NCBI GenBank assembly: GCA_036494675.1
Contig: DASXOA010000526.1
Location: 1 to 22,302, forward strand
Source: Rugosimonospora sp036494675
GTDB lineage: Bacteria > Actinomycetota > Actinomycetes > Mycobacteriales > Micromonosporaceae
Direction of reading: 5' to 3'
DNA: 22,302 nt
The notes below the pieces were generated by a model that did not search any database, was not told where the DNA came from, and was given only the letters and a program-made list of their open reading frames with translations. Positions within the stretch are counted from its first letter, which is position 1, and every line of letters begins with the position of its first letter. Of the stretch, positions 13,962 through 21,007 are shown in pieces. The translations under genes were made by a program, and so were the position numbers.

Positions 13962-15293
13962 TCATGGCCCGAAGGTTTGTTGGTCCCTGGTGAACCGGTA
14001 CGTCGCCCAGTGCATCCGCACCACGGCCCCGGTGGCCGGATCCCGGGTCAGCCGGAGCGGCTCGCCCGCCTCCCGACCGGAGACGGTACGCAGCAGGTCC
14101 GGCTCCACCTCCTCGAAGACCGCCGGCGGCTTCCCGGCCGGGTCGTCCGCCCCGCTGGCCCGCAGGGCACCGCCGCGCCAGGAGAACACGTACTCGTACC
14201 CCTCGCCCCACCAGCGGCCCAGCACGGTCTGGAACCGGTCGGGGGCGGGGGCGCCGGGGCGCCACGGCTGGATCTCGACCGGATCATGCTCGGCGGCCTC
14301 GGCCAGCAGGGTGTGCGGCAGCGTCAGGATCTCGGTCGCCGTCCCGGACGAGCCCAGTACGGCGACGCCGCAGGCCGGCGGCGCGTCCTTACCCTGCCGC
14401 CCGTACACCCCGGCCAGAAAGCCCGGCATGCCGCCGTCGTGCCCGACGTGCATGATCCGCTCGCCCTGCGGGATGAGGATCAGGCCCAGCCCGAACCCGG
14501 CGACCCACTGCGTCTCGTCGGTCACCGTCAGCGGCCAGCGCATCTCGTCCAGGGTCGCCGGCTTGAGCACCCGCCCGTCCGGGTCCAGCGCGGCCGGATC
14601 GGCCAGGAACGCGGCCCACCGGGCCAGGTCGGAGGCGGTACCCCAGAGCTGCGCGGCCGGGGACACCGCGCCGAAGTCGGTCGGCGGCTCGGGACGGGCG
14701 TGGTCGGAGTACGCGTCGACCAGGTACCCGGTGGTCGCCTTCCCGGTCGGCGCCACCGATACGCCGGCCAGCCCGAGCGGGCCCAGGATCTGGTCGGTCA
14801 GCACCTCCTCCCAGGTGCCGCCGCGCAGCCGGCCGACCAGGTGCCCGAGGATCGCCATACCCAGGTTCGAGTAGTGGTAGCGCCGGGCCGGCGGCAAAAC
14901 CCGCTCGACCCGCGCCAGGTCGGCGATGAGCGTCCCGGTGTCCGGTGCCCGCATCACGTCCCACACGTCGCCGAAGGGCTCCCGCTGCAGGCCGGCGGTG
15001 TGCGAGAGCAGGCGTCGGATCGGCAGGTCGCCGTGCGCCGGCAGGTCCAGGTGTCGCCCGACCGGATCGTCGAGGTCCAACAGCCCCTCGTCCCTGCAGC
15101 GCATCACGAGGACCGCGGTGAACGTCTTGGTGACCGAGCCGATGCGGAACTGGGTGTCCGGTTCGGCGCCGATCTCATACGTCCACATAGGACGGTCGCC
15201 GCGGTGCAGCGCGACGGCGAGGGCGGGGATCCGGCCATCGCGCTGGGCCTGCTGGGCCAGCCGCGAGTACCGCTTCGTGGGCTCCTGGGTCAC
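13962..15293 (-). CDS. Serine hydrolase, beta-lactamase/penicillin-binding-like (class C fold)
   Basis: This 443-residue protein of the beta-lactamase-related serine hydrolase family has the three active-site elements: SVTK (53-56, nucleophile Ser53 and Lys56), YSN (141-143), and HVGHDGG (282-288) in place of KTG. It has no signal peptide or membrane helix, so it probably acts in the cytoplasm, as an esterase or peptidase rather than a secreted beta-lactamase. A beta-rich C-terminal region (about 320-443) resembles the lipocalin-like tail of family members. Its GTG overlaps the HIT-protein stop as GTGA, so the two are coupled. It is not part of the usual phoH neighbourhood and looks like an insertion. 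Its substrate cannot be inferred. Confidence 0.9.
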   Translation of the reverse strand: MTQEPTKRYSRLAQQAQRDGRIPALAVALHRGDRPMWTYEIGAEPDTQFRIGSVTKTFTAVLVMRCRDEGLLDLDDPVGRHLDLPAHGDLPIRRLLSHTAGLQREPFGDVWDVMRAPDTGTLIADLARVERVLPPARRYHYSNLGMAILGHLVGRLRGGTWEEVLTDQILGPLGLAGVSVAPTGKATTGYLVDAYSDHARPEPPTDFGAVSPAAQLWGTASDLARWAAFLADPAALDPDGRVLKPATLDEMRWPLTVTDETQWVAGFGLGLILIPQGERIMHVGHDGGMPGFLAGVYGRQGKDAPPACGVAVLGSSGTATEILTLPHTLLAEAAEHDPVEIQPWRPGAPAPDRFQTVLGRWWGEGYEYVFSWRGGALRASGADDPAGKPPAVFEEVEPDLLRTVSGREAGEPLRLTRDPATGAVVRMHWATYRFTRDQQTFGP

Positions 15294-15640
15294 GCGCAGA
15301 GCATAGGGCCCAGCGGCTGGCCGCCGAGCAGGTGCGCGTGCACGTGCGCCACTTCCTGCCCGCTGTCAGGCCCGGAGTTGAACATCAGCCGGTACCCGCG
15401 CTCCCCGATCCCCTCGGCGCGGGCCACCTCCGCGGCCGTCGCCAGGACCTCGCCGGCCAGCGCCGGATCGACCGCCGCGAGCGCCGCGACGTCCGCGTGG
15501 TGGTCCTTCGTGATGACCAGCACGTGTACCGGTGCCTTCGGCGCGATGTCCCGGAACGCCAGGGTGTTCCGCGTCTCGTGGACCACATTGGCGGGGATCT
15601 CCCCGGCCGCGATCCGGCAGAACAGGCAGTCGTCGACCAT
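15290..15640 (-). CDS. HIT family nucleotide hydrolase/transferase (HinT-like)
   Basis: This 116-residue histidine-triad protein of the HinT type typically cleaves AMP-lysine or related nucleoside phosphoramidates. The triad HVHAHLL (99-105; His99, His101, His103) is intact. CLFC (5-8) near the N-terminus resembles the Cys pair that many bacterial HinT proteins use, with His residues, for zinc. FRDIAPKAPVHVLVI (29-43) is typical. The ATG at 15640 starts the conserved segment, has no Shine-Dalgarno nearby and lies 7 nt after TAAGTT, suggesting leaderless translation. It sits 10 nt after the epimerase stop and overlaps the downstream serine hydrolase gene. HIT genes often lie near dnaJ/rsmE/phoH in Actinobacteria. 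Confidence 0.93.
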   Translation of the reverse strand: MVDDCLFCRIAAGEIPANVVHETRNTLAFRDIAPKAPVHVLVITKDHHADVAALAAVDPALAGEVLATAAEVARAEGIGERGYRLMFNSGPDSGQEVAHVHAHLLGGQPLGPMLCA

Positions 15641-15647
15641 GGCAGCG

Positions 15648-15653
15648 AACTTA
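15648..15653 (-). promoter_or_regulatory. Candidate -10 for a leaderless HIT transcript
   Basis: TAAGTT on the minus strand matches TANNNT and ends 7 nt before the ATG at 15640. Its TAA is also the stop codon of the upstream epimerase gene. The only purine-rich stretch upstream (CAGGGGC) is about 20 nt away, too far for a ribosome site. Confidence 0.45.
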
Positions 15654-16601
15654 CAGTGCCCCTGCCGCCCGCGCCGAGTAGACGGTCGGGTGGATCGGCC
15701 GGTAGCCCAGTTCGTGGCGGATCCGGCCAGTGTCCACCACACCCTCCCAGGGGTCCGGCTCGCCCGCGACGTCCGGAGCGGGCCGCCCCTGCAGCGCGTG
15801 CAGTTCCCAGCCGGTCACCGGCGCGTCGTCGGCGACGTTGTACACCCGGCCGTCCACCCCGGCCGCGCGCAGCACCAGGGTCACCGCCTGCGCGACGTCG
15901 GCGTGGTGGACCATCTGGAGCCGCCAGTGCGCCGGCCGGTGCGCCGCGAACATCAGCGACTCGGCCAGGTGCGGATCGCCGTCGCCGTACACGAAGGCCA
16001 GCCTCAGGATCCGCAGCCCGAGCCCGGACTCCCGGTGCAGGTCCCGCAGCGCCTGCTCGGCGGCCGCCTTCGCGGTCGGGTACGCCCCGACCGGTCGCGG
16101 CTCGTCGTCCTCGACCGCGGGGCGGCCCCGCCCGGGACCGTAGACCAGGTTGGTACTCGTGAACACGAACCGCCCGACACCGGCGTCCAGCGCCGCGCGG
16201 GCGAGCCCGAGGGTCGCGTCCCGGGTCACCGCGACGGTCTCTTCCTCGGACACTCCCCGGAACGCGGCCGCCAGGTGCACCACCGCGTCCACGTCGGCGA
16301 CCGCCCGCTTGAGGGTGTCCGGGTCGAGCAGGTCGCCCGCCACGACGTCCATGCCCAGGGCCGCCAGGTCGGCCGCCCGCCGCGGATCACGCACCACCAC
16401 CCGGACGGCCCCGCCCGCGCCTGTCCCGTTCGCCACGCCTGTCCCGTTCGCCAGTTCCGTCCCGATCGCCGGTTCCGTTCCCGTCCCTGCCGCCAGCCCG
16501 GTCGCCGCCGCCAGCCCGTTCCCTGCCAGGCCGTCCACCGCCAGGCGACGGACCAGACGGCTGCCCACCCGGCCGGTGGCTCCGGTCACCAGTACGCGCA
16601 T
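15651..16601 (-). CDS. NAD(P)-dependent epimerase/dehydratase family protein
   Basis: This extended short-chain dehydrogenase of 316 residues is probably a nucleotide-sugar or small-molecule epimerase, dehydratase or reductase. The cofactor motif GATGRVG (7-13) starts the Rossmann fold. VVHLAAAF (about 108-115), the active-site Ser/Thr region FTSTNLVYGPG, and YPTAK (catalytic Tyr and Lys) follow. Between the first helix and second strand, residues 28-63 form six hexapeptide-like repeats (NGLAAA, TGLAAG, TGTEPA, IGTELA, NGTGVA, NGTGAG) where relatives have a few residues, so a minisatellite has expanded a surface loop. The ATG at 16601 has AAGGGGGAG upstream. It is divergent from a MarR gene with a palindromic operator between, so it is probably co-regulated. 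Substrate unknown. Confidence 0.9.
   Translation of the reverse strand: MRVLVTGATGRVGSRLVRRLAVDGLAGNGLAAATGLAAGTGTEPAIGTELANGTGVANGTGAGGAVRVVVRDPRRAADLAALGMDVVAGDLLDPDTLKRAVADVDAVVHLAAAFRGVSEEETVAVTRDATLGLARAALDAGVGRFVFTSTNLVYGPGRGRPAVEDDEPRPVGAYPTAKAAAEQALRDLHRESGLGLRILRLAFVYGDGDPHLAESLMFAAHRPAHWRLQMVHHADVAQAVTLVLRAAGVDGRVYNVADDAPVTGWELHALQGRPAPDVAGEPDPWEGVVDTGRIRHELGYRPIHPTVYSARAAGAL
16413..16520. repeat. 18-bp coding minisatellite inside the epimerase gene
   Basis: An 18-bp period is clear at GCCTGTCCCGTTCGCCAC (16419-16436) and GCCTGTCCCGTTCGCCAG (16437-16454), with more diverged units to about 16520. All lengths are multiples of three, so the frame is kept and the protein shows about six hexapeptides at residues 28-63. 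Confidence 0.85.
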
Positions 16602-16622
16602 GCGCTCCCCCTTGAGGTATCG

Positions 16623-16658
16623 TAAGCCGACTAACGATATACGTTAGCCGGCTAATGA
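16623..16658. promoter_or_regulatory. Two-site palindromic operator for the MarR regulator
   Basis: The divergent gap holds a large inverted repeat, GCCGACTAACG (16626-16636) and CGTTAGCCGGC (16642-16652), matching at 10 of 11 positions with spacer ATATA. Overlapping it is a perfect palindrome TTAGCCGGCTAA (16644-16655), and TAAGCCGACTAA (16623-16634) is a 10/12 copy of that palindrome 21 bp upstream. Two similar sites two helical turns apart fit two MarR dimers on one face of the DNA, covering both divergent promoters. Confidence 0.8.
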
Positions 16659-16670
16659 CTATCGGTCAAG

Positions 16671-16676
16671 TAGCGT
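16671..16676 (+). promoter_or_regulatory. Candidate -10 for a leaderless marR transcript
   Basis: TAGCGT (TANNNT) is followed by 7 nt and then GTG 16684. The paired operator lies immediately upstream, where the -35 would be. No Shine-Dalgarno precedes either possible GTG start (16675 or 16684). Confidence 0.4.
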
Positions 16677-16683
16677 GTGTACC

Positions 16684-17109
16684 GTGCAGCGCGACGAGTT
16701 CCAGACCACCTTCTGGGCGACGAAGAGAGCCATGGCCGAGGCGGCCGAGGCGGCGTTCAACCAGCACGGGGTCCGGGCCGGCCAGCAGTTCATCCTGGAG
16801 TGCCTGTGGGCGACCGACGGTCAGACGCCCGGTGAGCTGGCCAAACAACTCGGCCTGGCCACGCCGACCGTGACCCGGACGGCCACCCGGATGGAGGCGG
16901 CCGGGCTGCTGCACCGGGAGGCACACCCGCACGACGCCCGACTGGTCCGGCTCTGCCTCACCGACCGCGGGCGCCGCCTGGAGAAGACCCTCGAACAGGA
17001 GCGGCGCCGGCTGACCGAGCGCGCCCTGCGGGGCCTGCCCGACGACGAGCGCGAGCGGCTGATCCGGCTGCTGGAGACCATCCGTACCAACCTGGGAGAA
17101 CACACGTGA
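16684..17109 (+). CDS. MarR family transcriptional regulator
   Basis: This 141-residue winged-helix regulator of the MarR family has an N-terminal dimer helix (about 8-30), the helix-turn-helix TPGELAKQLGLATPTVTRTATRMEAAGLL (48-76, key residues TPTVTR), the wing HREAHPHDARLVRLCLT (77-93, with the conserved Asp-x-Arg pattern DAR), and long C-terminal helices. GTG 16684 gives MQRDEFQ and is 7 nt after a TAGCGT -10. GTG 16675 in frame would add three residues. Its stop overlaps the SDR start as GTGA. The palindromic operator upstream makes autoregulation and control of the divergent epimerase likely. Its ligand is unknown. Confidence 0.92.
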   Translation: MQRDEFQTTFWATKRAMAEAAEAAFNQHGVRAGQQFILECLWATDGQTPGELAKQLGLATPTVTRTATRMEAAGLLHREAHPHDARLVRLCLTDRGRRLEKTLEQERRRLTERALRGLPDDERERLIRLLETIRTNLGEHT

Positions 17110-17846
17110 GTCGAGCAGTACTGATCACCGGAGCGTCACGGGGCATCGGGCGGGCCGCCGCGGTCGCGTTCGCGGAACGGGGCGACCGGGTCGCCGTACA
17201 CCACCGGAACTCGGCGACGCTGGCCGAGAAGCTGGTCGCCGACCTGCCCGGTACCGGGCACCTGGTGGTGCAGGCCGACGTGGCCGACCCGGACGCGGTA
17301 CGGGCCATGGTCGACGCGGCCGCGGAGTCGCTCGGCGGCCTCGACGTACTGGTGAACAACGCCGGCCAGTTCACCCCGCACCGGATCACCGAGGTGTCGT
17401 ACGAGGAGTGGCAGGCGCAGTGGCGCCGTACCGTCGACGTCAACCTGATCGGCGCCGCCAACGTCACCTACTGCGCGGTGAAGCACATGAAGTCCGGTGG
17501 CGCGATCGTCAACGTGTCCTCGCGCGGTGCGTTCCGGGGCGAGCCGGGTCAGCCGGCGTACGGCGCGACCAAGGCCGGACTCAACGCGATGGGCCAGTCG
17601 CTGGCGGTGTCGCTGGGGCCGCTGGGCATCCAGGTGATCACGGTGGCGCCAGGGTTCGTCGAGACGGACATGGCCACCGAGAGCCTGCGGACGCGCGGGC
17701 CTGAGCTACGCGGGCAGAGCCCGTTCAACCGGGTGGCCCAACCTGAGGAGATCGCGGCCGCGATCGTCTGGCTGGCGTCACCGGAGGCGCAGTGGGCCAG
17801 CGGTACCGTCGTCGACCTCAACGGCGCCTCCTACCTGCGCACCTGA
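17106..17846 (+). CDS. SDR family oxidoreductase (FabG-like)
   Basis: This classical short-chain dehydrogenase/reductase of 246 residues has cofactor motif TGASRGIG (8-15), NNAG (84-87), catalytic Ser138/139 in NVSS, Tyr152 and Lys156 (YGATK). The C-terminal PGFVETDMAT and ASGTVVDLNGA segments are typical. It may reduce a keto substrate with NAD(P)H; substrate and cofactor preference cannot be called from the sequence. Its GTG overlaps the marR stop, so it is translationally coupled and probably the primary target of that repressor. The stop codon lies in a perfect hairpin. Confidence 0.93.
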   Translation: MSRAVLITGASRGIGRAAAVAFAERGDRVAVHHRNSATLAEKLVADLPGTGHLVVQADVADPDAVRAMVDAAAESLGGLDVLVNNAGQFTPHRITEVSYEEWQAQWRRTVDVNLIGAANVTYCAVKHMKSGGAIVNVSSRGAFRGEPGQPAYGATKAGLNAMGQSLAVSLGPLGIQVITVAPGFVETDMATESLRTRGPELRGQSPFNRVAQPEEIAAAIVWLASPEAQWASGTVVDLNGASYLRT

Positions 17847-17861
17847 CGGCCGGTCCGTCAG
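17843..17861 (+). terminator. Hairpin overlapping the SDR stop codon
   Basis: CTGACGG (17843-17849) and CCGTCAG (17855-17861) form a perfect 7-bp stem with a 5-nt loop. The TGA stop (17844-17846) is inside the left arm. It probably terminates the marR-SDR transcript. Confidence 0.6.
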
Positions 17862-17903
17862 CGACCGACAACCCGCGCACGGCGCACGCCACCGACGGCG
17901 CCG

Positions 17904-17979
17904 GCTACCAGCGCGGCCCGAGCCCACCCCGCCTGCTACCAGCGCGGTCCGGGCGAACGGCGCCGGCTACCAGCGGCCC
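17904..17979. repeat. 31-bp tandem repeats copying the rsmE 3' end
   Basis: GCTACCAGCG starts at 17904, 17935 and 17966, an exact 31-bp period. The first two are extended to GCTACCAGCGCGG(C/T)CCG. The third contains the rsmE stop (CTA 17967-17969, TAG on the minus strand). GGCGCCG also precedes the first and third copies. The two outer copies lie downstream of rsmE and look like duplications of its last codons. Confidence 0.8.
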
Positions 17980-18671
17980 AGGCGTGCCTGGAGGACGGCC
18001 AGCGCGGCGACCCCGGCCGTCGACGTGCGCAGCACGGAGTCGCCGAGGCGCACCGGTACCGCCCCGGCGCCGGTGAACGCGTCCAGTTCCTGCTCGGCGA
18101 TGCCGCCCTCCGGGCCGACCACGAGCACGATGTCGCCGTGCGCGGGCAGGTCCACGGCCGACAGCGGCACCGATGCCGCCGAGTCCAGGACGAGGGTGGC
18201 GCGGGCGGCCAACCCCGGCGTCGGCAGCGGGGCGGACACCGGCGGGATCCAGGCGCGGCGGGCCTGCTTGGCTGCCTCCCGGACGGTGGCCCGCCACCGG
18301 GTCAGCGGCTTCTCGTCGCGCCAGATCGCGACCGAGCGGGCAGCCGGCCAGGGCACGATCTCGTCGACGCCGACCTCGGTCATCGCCTGGACCGCCAACT
18401 CGCCCCGCTCCCCCTTGGCGATGCCCTGGGCCACGACGAGTCGCGGGTCGGGTGGCGCGGCGTACCGACGGTCCACAATGGACAGATCGAGCGCGCCACG
18501 CCGGACGGCCCGGACCACCGCGTGCGCCGTGCCGCCCCGCCCGTCGCCGAGCAGTAGCTCCTCGCCCACCCGCAGCCGGGCAACATCGGCCGCATGGTGC
18601 CCCTCCGGGCCGTCGAGCGTGAAATCCGCACCCGACGGAAGCGCCTCAACCAGGAACAGGCTGAGGGTCAC
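17967..18671 (-). CDS. rsmE: 16S rRNA (uracil-1498-N3)-methyltransferase RsmE
   Basis: RsmE methylates U1498 of 16S rRNA in the decoding centre. The protein has 234 residues. The N-terminal PUA-like domain contains GPEGHHAADVARLRVGE (21-37) and GDGRGG (42-47). The SPOUT methyltransferase domain has LVVAQGIAKGERGE (78-91), the REAAKQARRAWIP region (131-143), GPEGG (186-190) and the knot segment LGDSVLRTSTAG (209-220). The usual LRTETA motif reads LRTSTA here. GTG 18671 overlaps the dnaJ stop as GTGA and gives a family-like N-terminus. A start at 18698 would lie inside dnaJ. It is the third gene of the hrcA-dnaJ-rsmE operon. Confidence 0.96.
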   Translation of the reverse strand: MTLSLFLVEALPSGADFTLDGPEGHHAADVARLRVGEELLLGDGRGGTAHAVVRAVRRGALDLSIVDRRYAAPPDPRLVVAQGIAKGERGELAVQAMTEVGVDEIVPWPAARSVAIWRDEKPLTRWRATVREAAKQARRAWIPPVSAPLPTPGLAARATLVLDSAASVPLSAVDLPAHGDIVLVVGPEGGIAEQELDAFTGAGAVPVRLGDSVLRTSTAGVAALAVLQARLGRW

Positions 18672-19816
18672 GCGTGGCCGTTGAACGCGTCGCGCCACCG
18701 GGAGAAGAAGCCGCCCTGCTTGCTCAACTCGGCGACCTCCTCGCCCCGGGTCTTGGCGAAATCGCGCAGCATCCGCTCCTGGTCTGGGGTGAGCTTCGTC
18801 GGAGTACGCACGTCGAGGTGCACGAACAGGTCACCCCGGCCGGTGCCGCGCAGGTGCGGCACGCCCTTGCTGCGGATGCGCACCGTGGACGCGGGCTGGG
18901 TGCCCGGCCGCAGGTCGAGGGTCTCCTCGCCGTCCAGCGTCTTGATGGTCAGCCGGGTGCCCAGCGCCGCGGCCGTCATCGGCACGGTGACCCGGCAGTG
19001 CAGGTCGTCGCCCTTGCGGGAGAACACGTCGTGCGGCCGCTCGTGGATCTCGACATACAGGTCTCCGGGCGGCCCGCCGCCGGGGCCCACCTCGCCCTGA
19101 CCGGCCAACCGGATGCGCATCTGGTCCTCGACCCCGGCGGGAATCTTCACGGTCAGCGTCCGGCGGCTGCGGACCCGGCCGTCGCCCGCGCAGGTCGGGC
19201 ACGGGTTCGGGATCACCGTCCCGTACCCGCCGCAGGCGCCACACGGCCGGGAGGAGACCACCTGGCCGAGGAACGTACGCTGCACCGACTGCACCTCGCC
19301 GCGCCCGCCGCACACGTCGCACGTGGCCACGTGGGTACCGGCGGCGGTGCCCGCCCCCTGGCACGTCTGGCAGGTCACCGCGGTGTCCACGGTGATCGGC
19401 GCCTCCACCCCGAACGATGTCTCGTGCAGGTCGAGCGGCAGCGGCAGGATCGCGTCGGAACCCGGCCGGGTACGCGGGCGCGGACCACGGGAGCCGGTGG
19501 TGCCGCCGAAGAAGGCGTCCATGATGTCCTGGAAGCCGACGAACGGACCACCCGGGCCGCCGCCGGGGCCACCCGCCCCTCCGCCGCCCGGCGCCAGCGG
19601 ATCGCCGCCGACGTCGACGATCTGACGCTTCCGGTCGTCGGAGAGCACCTCGTAAGCGGCGTTGATCTCCTTGAACCGCTCGTGCGCCTCCGGGTCCGGA
19701 TTGACGTCCGGGTGGTACTGCCTCGCCAGCTTGCGATACGCCCGCTTGATCTCGTCGGCGGTGGCGTCCTTTGCCACACCGAGGATCCCGTAGTAGTCCT
19801 TGGCCACCGTTGTCAT
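18668..19816 (-). CDS. dnaJ: Chaperone protein DnaJ (hrcA-linked, DnaJ2 type)
   Basis: This co-chaperone of 382 residues stimulates DnaK and binds unfolded clients. The J-domain (about 7-70) has HPD at 35-37. A Gly/Pro-rich region (76-92) is followed by a zinc domain with four CxxCxGxG repeats: Cys149/152, Cys166/169, Cys192/195, Cys206/209, all intact. The C-terminal substrate domains follow (about 215-345). The ATG at 19816 lies 8 nt after the hrcA stop with GAGGG upstream. The first Lys-Asp-Tyr-Tyr of the J-domain begins at residue 6. A GTG four codons in is an alternative. Linkage to hrcA without dnaK or grpE nearby marks the DnaJ2 paralogue of Actinobacteria. Confidence 0.97.
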   Translation of the reverse strand: MTTVAKDYYGILGVAKDATADEIKRAYRKLARQYHPDVNPDPEAHERFKEINAAYEVLSDDRKRQIVDVGGDPLAPGGGGAGGPGGGPGGPFVGFQDIMDAFFGGTTGSRGPRPRTRPGSDAILPLPLDLHETSFGVEAPITVDTAVTCQTCQGAGTAAGTHVATCDVCGGRGEVQSVQRTFLGQVVSSRPCGACGGYGTVIPNPCPTCAGDGRVRSRRTLTVKIPAGVEDQMRIRLAGQGEVGPGGGPPGDLYVEIHERPHDVFSRKGDDLHCRVTVPMTAAALGTRLTIKTLDGEETLDLRPGTQPASTVRIRSKGVPHLRGTGRGDLFVHLDVRTPTKLTPDQERMLRDFAKTRGEEVAELSKQGGFFSRWRDAFNGHA

Positions 19817-19824
19817 GCCCTCAC

Positions 19825-20853
19825 TCAGTTCTGCGCCAGGATTTCACCGACGTAGCGCGCCACGGCGCTGACCGTGGCGATCGTGCCCGGGTAGTCCATC
19901 CGCGTCGGACCGAGCACACCCATTCCGCCGACCACCGTGCTGCCCGGTCCGTAGCCGGTGCTGATCACCGACGTGGCCCGCAGGTGCTCGATCTCGTTCT
20001 CGTCACCGATCAGAACCCTGGTCACGGTCGGGTCCGGCTCAGCCGATCCGATCAGCTTGAGCAACACGACCTCCTCCTCAAGGGCCTCCAGGATCGGCCG
20101 CAGCGATCCCTGGAAGTCCAGGATGCCACCCCGAGTCAGGTTTGCCGTGCCGGCCAGCGCTATCCGTTCCTCGGTGCGCTCCACCAGCGTCTCCAGCAGC
20201 ACGGTGGCGAGCGCCGCCATGGCCGCTCGCAGGCCGACCTCGGTCTCCTCGACCAGGTCCTGGACCAGCGGCGGCGTGTCGACGAGCCGCTGGCCGCCGA
20301 GCTTCTCGTTGATCGCGGTGCGCAGCCGCAGCACGTCGGGCTCGGGTATCGGAGTCGGCAACTCGACCAGCCGCTGCTCGACCCGCCCGGTATCGGCGAT
20401 CATCACGAGCATGACCCGGGTCGTGGACACCGGGACCAGTTCCAGGTGGCGCACCGACGAGCGGGACAGGCTCGGGAACTGCACGACGGCCACCTGGCGG
20501 GTGAGCTGGGCCAGCAGCCGGACGGTGCGGTGCACCACGTCGTCGAGGTCGACCGCGCCGACCAGGAACCTCTCGATGGCCCGGCGCTCCGCCGGGGTCA
20601 GCGGCTTGATCCGGGACAGCTTGTCCACGAACAGCCGGTACCCGCGGTCGGTCGGCACCCGCCCGGCACTGGTGTGCGGCTGCCGGATGTAGCCCTCGTC
20701 CTCCAGCACCGCCATGTCGTTACGGATGGTTGCCGGCGACACACGCAGGTGGTGCCGCTCGACGAGCGCCTTGCTGCCGACCGGCTCCTGGGTCGCGACG
20801 TAGTCCTGGACAATGGCTCGCAGCACGTCGAGCTTGCGGTCATCCAGACTCAT
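19825..20853 (-). CDS. hrcA: Heat-inducible transcription repressor HrcA
   Basis: HrcA binds the CIRCE operator and represses chaperone genes; unfolded protein load relieves it through GroEL. The protein has 342 residues. The winged-helix DNA-binding domain (about 1-75) includes SPATIRNDMAVLEDEGYI (39-56) and HTSAGRVPTDRGYRLFVD (60-77). The GAF-like and dimerisation regions follow (80-342), ending GEILAQN. The ATG at 20853 has GGGGGAGG about 6 nt upstream. A perfect CIRCE lies 30 bp upstream, so the gene is autoregulated together with dnaJ and rsmE. Confidence 0.97.
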   Translation of the reverse strand: MSLDDRKLDVLRAIVQDYVATQEPVGSKALVERHHLRVSPATIRNDMAVLEDEGYIRQPHTSAGRVPTDRGYRLFVDKLSRIKPLTPAERRAIERFLVGAVDLDDVVHRTVRLLAQLTRQVAVVQFPSLSRSSVRHLELVPVSTTRVMLVMIADTGRVEQRLVELPTPIPEPDVLRLRTAINEKLGGQRLVDTPPLVQDLVEETEVGLRAAMAALATVLLETLVERTEERIALAGTANLTRGGILDFQGSLRPILEALEEEVVLLKLIGSAEPDPTVTRVLIGDENEIEHLRATSVISTGYGPGSTVVGGMGVLGPTRMDYPGTIATVSAVARYVGEILAQN

Positions 20854-20883
20854 CGCCACCCTCCCCCACCCCGTCATCGCATG

Positions 20884-20910
20884 CTGGCACTCGGTCTTTG
20901 TGAGTGCCAG
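20884..20910. promoter_or_regulatory. CIRCE operator (HrcA binding site)
   Basis: CTGGCACTC (20884-20892), a 9-nt spacer and GAGTGCCAG (20902-20910) form a perfect inverted repeat. It matches TTAGCACTC-N9-GAGTGCTAA at 14 of 18 arm positions, with the changes kept symmetrical. It lies 30 bp upstream of hrcA and overlaps the last bases of the candidate -10 TAGACT. Confidence 0.96.
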
Positions 20911-20914
20911 TCTA
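20909..20914 (-). promoter_or_regulatory. Candidate -10 of the hrcA promoter
   Basis: TAGACT on the minus strand overlaps the outer edge of CIRCE by two bases. Transcription would begin inside the operator, so HrcA binding would block initiation directly. Confidence 0.55.
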
Positions 20915-20970
20915 CTTCCGGTCGCCACCCGCAGGGGATCGGCGCGTCGTCCGATTCCCCCCGACCCCTC

Positions 20971-21007
20971 CTGGCGCGGCCCCTGCCTTGCCCCTACCGT
21001 GACGCAC
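20971..21007 (+). promoter_or_regulatory. Candidate leaderless promoter of the DUF4870 gene
   Basis: CTGGCGCG (20971-20978) sits in the -35 position, and TACCGT (20995-21000, -10 type) is followed by 7 nt and then the ATG at 21008. No Shine-Dalgarno is visible. The same elements recur with identical spacing at 21802-21838 before the next gene. Confidence 0.55.

Noticed and set aside
13951..13966. ATGATCATCAT palindrome-like sequence at the serine hydrolase stop
   Set aside because: The inverted repeat is short, partly coding and not at a clear promoter, so I cannot assign an operator.
13962..15293. Antibiotic-resistance beta-lactamase
   Set aside because: It has SxxK, YxN and HxG motifs, but no secretion signal, and its C-terminal extension fits esterase/peptidase relatives. 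No resistance claim is supported.
13977..16625. 882-codon plus-strand open frame
   Set aside because: It is antisense to the serine hydrolase, HIT and epimerase genes, which have full sets of family motifs. The product is Arg/Gly/Pro/Val low complexity.
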